A stretch of DNA of 64,000 nucleotides. It comes from Eubacterium plexicaudatum ASF492 (GTDB lineage Bacteria; Bacillota; Clostridia; Lachnospirales; Lachnospiraceae). Below are positions 50,015 to 58,515 of this stretch, in pieces (positions within the stretch are counted from its first letter, which is position 1; every line of letters starts with the position of its first letter). Location of the stretch: positions 3,243,501 through 3,307,500 of the forward strand of contig NZ_AQFT02000001.1 of NCBI RefSeq assembly GCF_000364225.2, in the 5' to 3' direction. A model generated the notes under the pieces. It searched no databases and had not been told where the DNA came from. It worked only from the letters and a program-made list of their open reading frames with translations. Position numbers and translations under genes: made by a program.

Positions 50015-52653
50015 CTACTCCTTCTTGTCATTTGCGGTATTATACCGATAATCAATTGCAAAGTTAAATAAACTGTATTCATTTTGCGCTACACGGTAGC
50101 ATATAAAATCATCCGTCTCATAATACACTTTCATTTCGTTCGGATACAGACTTTGAAACTGTTTCGCCCAATAATACATTCTGGACATTTCAATCCACCG
50201 CTTCCTGCCTTTATACATTTCAATTCCGGTTTTTACCGGCAGCTGCTGTGCGGCGCCTTTTGCCGAAACTTTCTGTCCGCTGTCTTCATATGGTTCCGTA
50301 TAATCAATTGGTATTTTTTCTATAAAGAAAAATACATTTTTCGTCGGAATTAAAATTTCTCCGCTGCTGCCTTTCTCCTCCATGTTCCTTAAAAAGGTAT
50401 CTGTTTCATAATGAAATCCATGATCTTCTCCCATGCGCATTTCATCATTGGCAGACACAATGGTCCACGTCTCATCCGGATTATCCCGGATAATATTGGT
50501 AAGACATACAACAGCGCCATTTGGCTCCAGTCCTGGTGCGGCATACGTCTTTTTTACCGTTCCGGTCACAGCTGCCGTAACTGCCAGCGCCGGAATCAAC
50601 AGAAACGACACCGCATCTGACACCCTTCCCCTGGCGAACCGGCCGAACATAAGCTGCAAAATACCATCTATGCAAAAACACCAGAGCACAATCAGAGAAT
50701 ATGCGTAGTATATGCACGTCCGTCCATTGGCATCCATCAGTTCCGGCAGGCCAAGTTCCGGCGCAACAAACATCACTGTCATCAATATCATATACACCGC
50801 TGTCGACAGCATCCGTGCAGCAGCATCCGTCTGCCGCAAAAGAAAAACAACATCGACAGCACACCCAGTATACATACACTTAGCGGCGTCAGACGGCAGA
50901 CCCATTCATATTCCGCATAAATCAGATAGCCTCTTATCGTACTTAACGTTGCGGAAACAATTCTTTCCACCTTTGCTTTCACCCGACACATCTTATCCGA
51001 AGCGGTATGTTCCGGATCGGACTCCGTCTCCGGCAGATCATATCCTACCGCCAGAAACATTCCCTCATAAATTACTTTTCCCTTTTCAAGCAGCCTGGCA
51101 TCCGCTACCATCTGTCCGCCTTTCACCTGATGGTTTCCTACCGTAACATCGCCTTTCGATACAACTCTGCCGCCGTCTATCTCAGCTTCACGGGCAATCA
51201 TCTCCCCATTTAAAATGACCTTTCCCTTTTTTATCATATAAATATTTCGAACTTCTTTTAAAGATAAAAACGATTGGTTTTGATCGTCTGATTGTCCTTC
51301 ATTCTTTTCCTGCCGCACGACGTCCTGCTGCTTCGCCGTTCCGTTTATAATGTTCACACCCCAGTACAAAGAACCTTCCGGTGGTATACCGCTCACAAAT
51401 GCAAGCAGCAGCGGAAGCACCGCTATTACGATCGCTGTTGTTCCCGCCAGCATAACCCGTCCGAAATACGGTCTGCGAAACAGCCGAAAACCATATCCCA
51501 CGGCAGTTCCCACACAAAAAATACCGGCAATCATCGTATTGTAAAAATGAATGGAAAGTGTCAGACTGAAATTCAGTGCAAACAGCAGCAAATACCAGGC
51601 GCCTTCACAGGAAAATTCCCGCCGGACCGCCTCACAGATCCGTCCGATTCCACGTACGGGCCGTTTTTGCGTCTCGCACTCCTGCTTGTCTTGCGCCGCC
51701 TGTGCCAGCACTTCATCCAGAAGATAAATACGTTCCTCTTCATCTTCCAAATCCGGCGGCTTTTTATAATACTGAAAAAACAGAAATAAAAATGCAAGCG
51801 AGGGCAGAATAAATATCATCCCGAATTCCTGCGGCAAAGAACTGAAGTAGCGGCTGTATGTATTGATTCGAAACAAATTTACCATCAAATAAATACCAAG
51901 CCCCACATAAGCCACATATTTTGTCCTGCAGCACACACGAATAAACGCCGCCAGCATTAAATGAATGGCAAACGTCTGCACCACCCAAAACAGGCGCAGC
52001 AGCACATACGTATCTATGTGAAATACTTCATGAAAATAATAAATGACGCAGTGGAATCCAAGCGGATATACCCCTGCTACGAACGGTTCTCCTCTGCTCA
52101 TATAGTTAATCCAATAGTTATGCACGACTATATCCGATGCACAATAACCATACTGTTCAAACGCATTTCTGCCATAAATAACCATATAAGCGGCAAATAC
52201 CATCAACAGCAGCAACACATCCGCCCGGTTTGTTAAAAAACGATTCCAAATCCATGCGGCCAGCTTTTTCCACGCACACCGCATACGTTCGATCATTCTT
52301 CCGGTATACAGGCGCAGCCCATATTGCCCTTCTGCCAGCCTGGCCAGATCTTTTGAAACTATGCTCAGACCTTCTTTCAGATTGATTCCGTGAAGACCGG
52401 CATATGCGAAGGAAAAGAAACATAGCGTAAATCCGATCAGTGTGTACCGGTTGGAAATGTGCAGCAGCTGCAGCGCCAGCACCAGTGTAATTATATAAAA
52501 ATTTCCGACGGTCTGGTAAATCATAAACCGCACGGAAAACGGTTTGCTGCTTATTTTTCTAAAAAACAAAACTGCCGGCAGCAGCAATGTCATAACGACA
52601 TATAAGCCGGATATGTGCAGCAGCTGCAGCGCTGTCAGCGTTTTCATCGACAT
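50015..52653 (-). CDS. Large multi-spanning membrane protein of the Pel-like locus (one frameshift)
   Basis: The start at 52653 has AGGAGGAGGTG upstream. A base added near the A4 run 50838-50841 joins CILGVLSMLFFFLRQTDA and gives 879 residues. There are about fourteen hydrophobic segments. The pattern is membrane domain, soluble linker, glycosyltransferase-C-like membrane part with FEQYGYCASDIVVHNYW and SLPQEFGMIFILPSLA, then a soluble segment of Gly-spaced repeats (KKGKVILNGEM, DGGRVVSKGDV, EKGKVIYEGMF), and further helices with a C-terminal soluble tail. I do not recognise the family. Because it sits between pelE and the DUF2194 gene, it is probably part of the synthesis or export complex. 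Confidence 0.75.
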
Positions 52654-52683
52654 AAGCAGCTTCACCTCCTCCTGTTTCCAATT

Positions 52684-53590
52684 TTATTCAAAAGTGCGAA
52701 TCAGTTCCAGCGTTTCGCTGTCAATCACAACTTCCGACTCTTTTAATTCCTGCATTACCCTGAAAAACTTTTCTTTTTGCTGTGAAGTAAAATACAGTTT
52801 GAGCCTGCATGTAAAAGTCGCCAGTTCATCCGGATACCGTGCGGCTGCCCGGTCACACCAGATTTCCATTTTATCAAACGCTTCCACATCCAGCAGACGC
52901 AGACTGATGCATTCATAAAAACTGCTTGTCATTTTGGAAGCATTTTTCTATACAGACAGTCCCCGACATCTGACATCATGTATGCAAATTTTTTTTGCTC
53001 CATTTCCGTAAATACTTTCTGCACAAGCACACGATTCATATATGGAATAAGCGCTTCTTCAAATTCTGTCTGTTCTTCAGATTCGGCTTCCATCTCCTGC
53101 AACGATCTGCGCACATGAAATCGAAAGTCATTCAGCTCATCCTGCAGCACAGACGCCGCATAGTGCGCCGTTTCCGAATCGTAACCGTTCAGTGCAAGCG
53201 AAATAGCCGCCAGTGAACTTTGTACATCGCCCCGGATAACATTCAGCATAAGCATACGCAGACTGTTTTTATCACTAACTGCCAATGCCTCCTCCACCGG
53301 AACAATATCGCGTTCCCTCTCTTCATCCGCCCGCACATTTGTCCGTACACGATCTTTGCTGAACACAACATCCGCCAGATCTACTTCTCTGTGAAAGGCA
53401 ATGCGGTAAAGAAGGTATCCACACAGAAAAAACAGCGGGCCGACAACCGGACAGCACAGCATGACAAAAAACGCAGCACACAGGCCGGTCGTTCCTTCTT
53501 TGCACACACTGCCAATCCCACAGGCAAATAAACGACCGATACAATCGTACTAACCAGAATCAGAATCCGGAAAATCAGCCATTGGTTCAT
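52684..53590 (-). CDS. PelE-like membrane/helical-repeat protein (two frameshifts)
   Basis: The first ATG at 53590 overlaps the pelD stop (ATGA). It encodes MNQWLIFRILILVSTIVSVVY; adding a base near 53525-53527 and another at the T5 run 52943-52947 connects three frames into 302 residues. Two hydrophobic segments are followed by alpha-helical, TPR-like repeats (ISLALNGYDSETAHYAASVLQDEL and others). Size, topology and the position between PelD and PelF fit PelE, which anchors PelD and PelF. The second correction could instead be a true gene boundary (ATGA at 52929-52932), leaving an 82-residue separate protein. Confidence 0.7.
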
Positions 53591-55782
53591 AGCTCCGTAC
53601 CTTCTTTCACCCAGCTTTTATATCCCGCACTTTCAAATCTGCGAATTACAAAATCAGCGTCGCTGTTTTCCGTATTGGATATAAGCGCATACAGATTGCC
53701 ATCCGAAAGTTTGCCAAGATAATCCGACTGACGCATCAGCTTTGTCAGTTCCGTGGCCGCTTCTTCCTGCAGATTGTCCTGCACATCAATTTGCAGAATC
53801 GTACATTCGGTCAGGTTTTTATTTCTGGCACGCAAATATGCTTCCACAAGATTCCCAAAAGCTTCCGTCTCCAAAATCTGTGTACCTTCGATATATCTTT
53901 GATTTTCCAATGCTTCCATGTAACGATTGGCACGCACAACCGCATTCTGAATCAGGTAGCCGATTACAACAAGCATATTCGCCTGGCTGAGTGTCATGCG
54001 TTCCCATGGAATGCCCCAGATCATTAATATGAGCTGCATTTCCTCTTCCGAATAAATGGCATTTGCCATCAGCGGATATTTCTCGTCCATATTTTTGTTG
54101 ATAAACACCCGATGTTCTTTCAAATCCCGATACATCTCTTCATAAGAGGTGTATTCGATCGAATTGCCAAGTTCCCTTGCTTTTTTCGAAGTCGCAGAAA
54201 ACAGTCTCGCATACGAACGGTTCGCCACGGAATAAATTGCCACGTCTTTGCTTCCGACAAGTCTTGCCAGTATTTCTGCGGCGTAAAACAATACTTCCGA
54301 CGGATCATACTGGTCGAGTGAAGATGTAATTTCATAAATCTTCCCAAAACTGTCGTTCTGGTTAACAATCTGCACTTCCAGTACATTTTTCAGCCGGACA
54401 TTGCTCGTATTAATATCCTGAATATCGTCCAGCTGTCCGGTCAGATACTGCAGCTCCTGCCGGTTCTCGTCTTTTATGGCTGCCAGACGATCTTTCATAT
54501 AGCCTACGACAAGTCCAAGTATAAACAGCTGCGCCACCCATACATACGTATTATAATCCAGTAAAATTTCCAGCCCGCTGCGTGTATAAGACTGTCGGAA
54601 ACAATAGCCGATCACCGCCAGTACCGCGGAAAACGCCGCCTGCTGCTGTCCGTGTATGATCGCAAACAGCAGCACATACAGCAGATAAAAATCCAGTTTC
54701 GCAAAGTATGCGCTGTCTACCGCCCGATTATGCAGCATAAAAAACGGGATAAAGCAGATCATATTTTCCAGAAACGGAACACATGCACGTATGATGCGAT
54801 ACAGATTTTGTCTGATCCTTCCGGAAACACCTTTGCCCGGATCCGTATCATGCATGTAGTCATTGGTATGACGCCTGATATGTTTTGCCATTGCAGCCAC
54901 GGTTTCTTCGTAAGAATGAAAAATCTTCATGTCGAATTCATCCGCAAACGCCTTCGCAGATAAAACAACCTGGTATTCACTTCCGACCGTATTATTGACG
55001 ATCCGTACATGTTTCCCCATTTCCTTTTGCACAAGCCTGGCTAACTCCATCTCGGTGATCGTCTGCTGGGTGGAAATGTGATACACCCTCTGTTTTGTCT
55101 GCTCCGCCCGCATGATCTGATAGAGAAACTCCACCGCGTCATCCTGATAAAGCATGGAAAACTTCTTATTGTGACTGGCCTGTATCTTTCCGGTACGCAG
55201 CGCCTCCACGCACATCTGCGCGCATGGGTTGTCCCGCAGACGTTCTCCCTGCAGACGTTCTTTATAAGGTATCCCATACAGATGATCCATACGCAGCACA
55301 ACCGTATCCAGACCCATAGTCCTGTTGTAATTTCGGCAGATGTCTTCTCCCTGCACATAGGTCATTCCCCGCAGGCCAATCGCAGAAGTTGCGAGATCTT
55401 CCGAAATATAACCGGGATAGGAATTCGAATACACTTCCTGTGAAGACAAATAAATGAGTCTTCCTTTTCTCATCGTTGCAAATGTGGACATTACGTTCTG
55501 CAACCCTGCCAGAAACCGTACCGATTCCCTGCGCGGATCTTCCCAGTTGAAATTGGAATCGTATGCTCCCATAAATAAAATGACATCCGGATGCACGCTG
55601 TCAAAAATCTCTTTCAGGCAGTCGCAGTCATATGGAAAATGATATTTCTCATATGCATTTTTATATGAACCCCGTGCGTTTCTGCTTCCGGTCAGCACGT
55701 ACGAACGATGCCCTTCTTTATTCAGTTTATTCAAAAGCGCATGCATCAGATCACTGCTGCCGCCAATTAATAACACTTCCAT
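53587..55782 (-). CDS. pelD: Epimerase-like–PelD fusion: c-di-GMP receptor of the Pel-like synthase
   Basis: A 731-residue protein. Residues 1-310 form an extended SDR/epimerase-like domain (GGSSDLMHALLN; YLSSQEVYSNSYP), but the catalytic YxxxK reads YVQGE, so the active site seems degenerate. Four hydrophobic segments (about 340-460) precede a coiled coil, a GAF domain and a GGDEF-like C-terminus. The inhibitory-site motif RQSD (residues 684-687, 53722-53733) lies five residues ahead of SDGNL, which replaces GGDEF. This is the PelD arrangement: no cyclase activity but c-di-GMP binding that turns on polymer synthesis. No break in the frame. Confidence 0.9.
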   Translation of the reverse strand: MEVLLIGGSSDLMHALLNKLNKEGHRSYVLTGSRNARGSYKNAYEKYHFPYDCDCLKEIFDSVHPDVILFMGAYDSNFNWEDPRRESVRFLAGLQNVMSTFATMRKGRLIYLSSQEVYSNSYPGYISEDLATSAIGLRGMTYVQGEDICRNYNRTMGLDTVVLRMDHLYGIPYKERLQGERLRDNPCAQMCVEALRTGKIQASHNKKFSMLYQDDAVEFLYQIMRAEQTKQRVYHISTQQTITEMELARLVQKEMGKHVRIVNNTVGSEYQVVLSAKAFADEFDMKIFHSYEETVAAMAKHIRRHTNDYMHDTDPGKGVSGRIRQNLYRIIRACVPFLENMICFIPFFMLHNRAVDSAYFAKLDFYLLYVLLFAIIHGQQQAAFSAVLAVIGYCFRQSYTRSGLEILLDYNTYVWVAQLFILGLVVGYMKDRLAAIKDENRQELQYLTGQLDDIQDINTSNVRLKNVLEVQIVNQNDSFGKIYEITSSLDQYDPSEVLFYAAEILARLVGSKDVAIYSVANRSYARLFSATSKKARELGNSIEYTSYEEMYRDLKEHRVFINKNMDEKYPLMANAIYSEEEMQLILMIWGIPWERMTLSQANMLVVIGYLIQNAVVRANRYMEALENQRYIEGTQILETEAFGNLVEAYLRARNKNLTECTILQIDVQDNLQEEAATELTKLMRQSDYLGKLSDGNLYALISNTENSDADFVIRRFESAGYKSWVKEGTEL

Positions 55783-56093
55783 ACTTCCTGATCTCCCGCA
55801 TGTTCTGATTTTTCACTGTCAAATCCCGGCCGGACTCCATGCTCATGCAAATTCTTCAAAAACTGCCGGATATCCGCGGCAGCCTCGTCCGCCGTAATCC
55901 CATACTCTGCCGCAACGATCCGTGCAGCCTGCTCCGTCTTATGTCCCGCTTCCAAAAGCTGCCATATATAGGCGCCGCTTTCATTCAAAGACACCGGTTT
56001 TGTATACGCCGGGCCATCCTGTTTCATATCCAGCAGCCAGTAAGTACCCGCTGCTTTTCTCAGTTGATACACTGTTTTATTATTCGTTTTCAT
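55767..56093 (-). CDS. PqqD-family peptide-binding protein
   Basis: A 108-residue protein with the PqqD fold pattern: an N-terminal beta-rich part, LNESGAYIWQLLEAGHKTEQAARIVAAEYGI, then DEAAADIRQFLKNLHEHG. PqqD domains are RiPP recognition elements that hold the leader of a precursor peptide. The start at 56093 is approximate, since two ATGs adjoin at 56093-56098. The 3' end overlaps the pelD start by 16 bases, which binds it to the exopolysaccharide operon. A likely partner is the leader-bearing precursor at 58063. Confidence 0.85.
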   Translation of the reverse strand: MKTNNKTVYQLRKAAGTYWLLDMKQDGPAYTKPVSLNESGAYIWQLLEAGHKTEQAARIVAAEYGITADEAAADIRQFLKNLHEHGVRPGFDSEKSEHAGDQEVWKCY

Positions 56094-56152
56094 CATCCCT
56101 CTGTCGCAAATGTATCTGTCTCCATGCATCATTTTTATGTTACGAATCCATA

Positions 56153-56614
56153 TTATAACACAAGATTGCAATTTTTGTTAAAAAAATGTATAAAATTTGA
56201 TATTTTTTGTCGAAAAGGTCGAAAAAACAGCCACAAATGGCTGTAAATCAAGTACAGAGGATGCCGCACGGATATCTCTCGTCCGCTTCGCACAAACGAA
56301 GTCAGTATCCCTCGGATCTGCTGCGGGTGGAGCGGTCCTTCGATCTGCGTCTGGTTGTCTCCGACAAAATAAACGCCCTCCGGCCGTACGTTCCAAATGC
56401 GATGCAGCACTAAGATACTGCCTTCCCGGCGGTACAATACAACATCGCCCCGCCTGAATCGCCTTCCTGCCAACGGACGAATCACCGCCTCATCTCTGCC
56501 GGGTACAAACATCGGATACATGCTGTATCCCTGCGGAAAGATGCGCACGGCATTGCCCGCATACAGTAATTTTTCAATATCCTGCTTTTGATTTGCATCG
56601 CATTGTGCCCCCAT
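56153..56614 (-). CDS. S24/S26-family signal peptidase-like protein
   Basis: A 153-residue protein with the catalytic Ser in FPQGYSMYPMF, then RRGDVVLYRREGSILVLHRIWNV, where His follows the Ser in an ER-type/archaeal pattern rather than the bacterial Lys. A VGDNQTQIEGPLHPQQIRG segment follows. One hydrophobic segment near the C-terminus (HPLYLIYSHLWLFF) could anchor it. Such peptidases accompany PqqD and HprK-like genes in peptide clusters and could cleave the leader of the divergent precursor. It is the first gene of the minus-strand operon. AGGTACC ahead of the ATG is a weak ribosome site. Confidence 0.85.
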   Translation of the reverse strand: MGAQCDANQKQDIEKLLYAGNAVRIFPQGYSMYPMFVPGRDEAVIRPLAGRRFRRGDVVLYRREGSILVLHRIWNVRPEGVYFVGDNQTQIEGPLHPQQIRGILTSFVRSGREISVRHPLYLIYSHLWLFFRPFRQKISNFIHFFNKNCNLVL

Positions 56615-56647
56615 ATGGTACCTCCAAAATTTACATTGTTTTTATCG

Positions 56648-56672
56648 TAGCATTTTTTATTATAAAATGCTA
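56648..56672. promoter_or_regulatory. Divergent control region with a 9-bp inverted repeat
   Basis: TAGCATTTT (56648-56656) and AAAATGCTA (56664-56672) form a perfect palindrome in the 153-base gap between the divergent peptidase and kinase-fusion genes. TATAAT-like hexamers lie on both strands, so it may be a shared operator or overlapping promoters. Confidence 0.5.
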
Positions 56673-56767
56673 TACTAAGATTCGGATTCTTACAAGAGAA
56701 TATCCACACGACACAAAAACGTTGATCAAAAATAAGAGAAAAGCTTTCAAAGCCAAGAGAATATCAT

Positions 56768-57943
56768 ATGAAAAATAATCCGATTTTTTCCCTGCACACC
56801 ATTGCAGGAACCGCTTATCTTCTCCCGCACGGACAAGGGATTGCAGATCACAGGCGCGGCATCCGTCTAAACAAAACCGGTGTTTTTTTATGGAAAATGC
56901 TGCATCATATTCATGACGAACAGGAACTGCTGGCCTGTTTTGCCGACTACTGTGACGCATCGGAATCCGAACTGCCCCTGCTGAAACAGGATCTGACCGA
57001 CTTTTTAAACCGGCTGTTTTCACTGGGCATTCTGCTGGACGATCACCCCGTTAAGTCACACCCGCTGCCGACCGCGGACGATTCCCTGTTTTTACAAATC
57101 GGCCCTTTGTGCATTCACCTCATCGGCCCTGCCGAATCGTTTGCCGAAGAACTGCTGGCGTTTCGAACGGACAAAACCGCCTGTGCGGACCTTACGATCG
57201 TACTGCGCAATACGCTCCCTCTTTCGGAGGAGCCCATGCTGCCGCTTATACAAAATCCGGAATTATGTGTCTTTGAAACGACAGATCGGTATGTTTTAAA
57301 ATTTCCGCAAATGCCGCAGATCACAGGCGCCACTTTATCCAAAACCGGAACGAACGCGGTAGTTTTTTACAATCCGCCTGTTTGCAAATCGTTTTCTGCC
57401 GATCTGTTCCATGTCATTCGATTTTTGTATGTATATACCGCACAAAAACACGGCTGCTTTGTTCTGCATTCGGCTTCTGTCATCTATAACAAAAGCGCGT
57501 GGCTGTTTTCCGGGCAATCCGGTATGGGCAAGTCTACACACACCAATCTGTGGAAAGAGCTATATCATGTGCCCATATTTAACGGCGACCTGAACCTGAT
57601 CGCCATACGCGACAATCTGCCGGTTATCTATGGTCTGCCCTGGTGCGGCACTTCAGGCATCTCGCATACGGGCGTCTGCCCGTTGGGCGGCATCGTTTTG
57701 CTGAGGCAAAGCTCACAGGATACCTGTATCGAACTGCCTGGAGATCAGAAAATACTGCTTACCGCACAGCGTCTGATTTCTCCCGCATGGGATGTGCATA
57801 TGCTGCGGTGTAATCTGGATTTTATGTCCGTACTGGCAGAAAAAATCCGCATCTGTATGCTGCAATGCACCAAAAATCATTCCGCTGCCGAAACCGTAAA
57901 ACAATGGATCGACCAAAATCCGGATTGCGCAAAAAAAAGGTAA
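56768..57943 (+). CDS. PqqD domain–HPr kinase-like fusion protein
   Basis: A 391-residue protein. Residues 1-95 form a PqqD-like domain (GIRLNKTGVFLWKMLHHIHDEQELL). The remainder is an HprK/P-related kinase domain with HSASVIYNKSAWLFSGQSGMGKSTH, where the Walker A motif is at about 249-256. It ends with FNGDLNLIAIRDN and YGLPWCGTSGI. In lasso peptide clusters such as paeninodin, HprK-like kinases phosphorylate the precursor peptide. The fusion suggests leader binding and phosphorylation in one protein. A domain that only senses nucleotide is the alternative. It precedes the precursor gene on the plus strand. Confidence 0.88.
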   Translation: MKNNPIFSLHTIAGTAYLLPHGQGIADHRRGIRLNKTGVFLWKMLHHIHDEQELLACFADYCDASESELPLLKQDLTDFLNRLFSLGILLDDHPVKSHPLPTADDSLFLQIGPLCIHLIGPAESFAEELLAFRTDKTACADLTIVLRNTLPLSEEPMLPLIQNPELCVFETTDRYVLKFPQMPQITGATLSKTGTNAVVFYNPPVCKSFSADLFHVIRFLYVYTAQKHGCFVLHSASVIYNKSAWLFSGQSGMGKSTHTNLWKELYHVPIFNGDLNLIAIRDNLPVIYGLPWCGTSGISHTGVCPLGGIVLLRQSSQDTCIELPGDQKILLTAQRLISPAWDVHMLRCNLDFMSVLAEKIRICMLQCTKNHSAAETVKQWIDQNPDCAKKR

Positions 57944-58062
57944 AATGTGTAAAAGAAATCTTTTATCCCTATTTACCAACACAGCAATATATGATACACT
58001 TGAAAAAATCTCACATCAGCCATATCAATGCTTTTAAAACCAACGCAGGAAAGGGAAAATAT

Positions 58063-58497
58063 ATGAAAAATTATGAAAAACCGATGATTATAGCAAATGA
58101 CAGCTTAGCGGAAGGTGTGTACGCGGCAAGCGGCTCCGCTTCCAACTCGGGCGGCAGCGGTGACGACTGTTATACGGTAAACGCATATATCCATCAGCGC
58201 CCGGAAACCGGCAGACAGGATTACCGGATTCAGGTAAACGGCGTACATGCGGCAGGTGACGGACATCACAGCGGACAGCAGCATTTATTCCTGACCTTTA
58301 ACCAGCCGGTTACGTACGGTTCTTCCAACGGCACACTGGCAGGCGGCAACAACACAAACTGTATCGAAATTGCTTACGCCTACCATAACAACGGCAATGA
58401 CAATGTCGGTCTGGGCGATATCGTTGTAACTGCCGGGGACGGTCTGGAGATTTCCGGCTCCGTACTGACCTGCAACCGTAACTGCGGACAGCATTAA
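58063..58497 (+). CDS. Precursor protein with EGVYAASG leader motif and Cys/His-containing core
   Basis: GGAAAGGGAAA precedes ATG at 58063. The 144-residue product begins MKNYEKPMIIANDSLAEGVYAASG, a charged, amphipathic leader-like stretch, followed by a Ser/Gly-rich linker. The core is beta-rich: CYTVNAYIHQRPETGRQDY, IQVNGVHAAGDGHHSG, LFLTFNQPVTYG, GDIVVTAGDGLEI, ending TCNRNCGQH. There are four Cys and a His cluster. No hydrophobic signal peptide is seen, so export by the adjacent ABC transporter after leader removal is likely. I have seen similar proteins in Lachnospiraceae but know no function. A glycan-binding or structural surface protein is one idea. Confidence 0.8.
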   Translation: MKNYEKPMIIANDSLAEGVYAASGSASNSGGSGDDCYTVNAYIHQRPETGRQDYRIQVNGVHAAGDGHHSGQQHLFLTFNQPVTYGSSNGTLAGGNNTNCIEIAYAYHNNGNDNVGLGDIVVTAGDGLEISGSVLTCNRNCGQH

Positions 58498-58515
58498 CCG
58501 CATCGGACGGCTCTT

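Noticed and set aside
56653..56764. Short frames in the peptidase–kinase gap
   Set aside because: They have no start context or homology; the region carries promoters and a palindrome.
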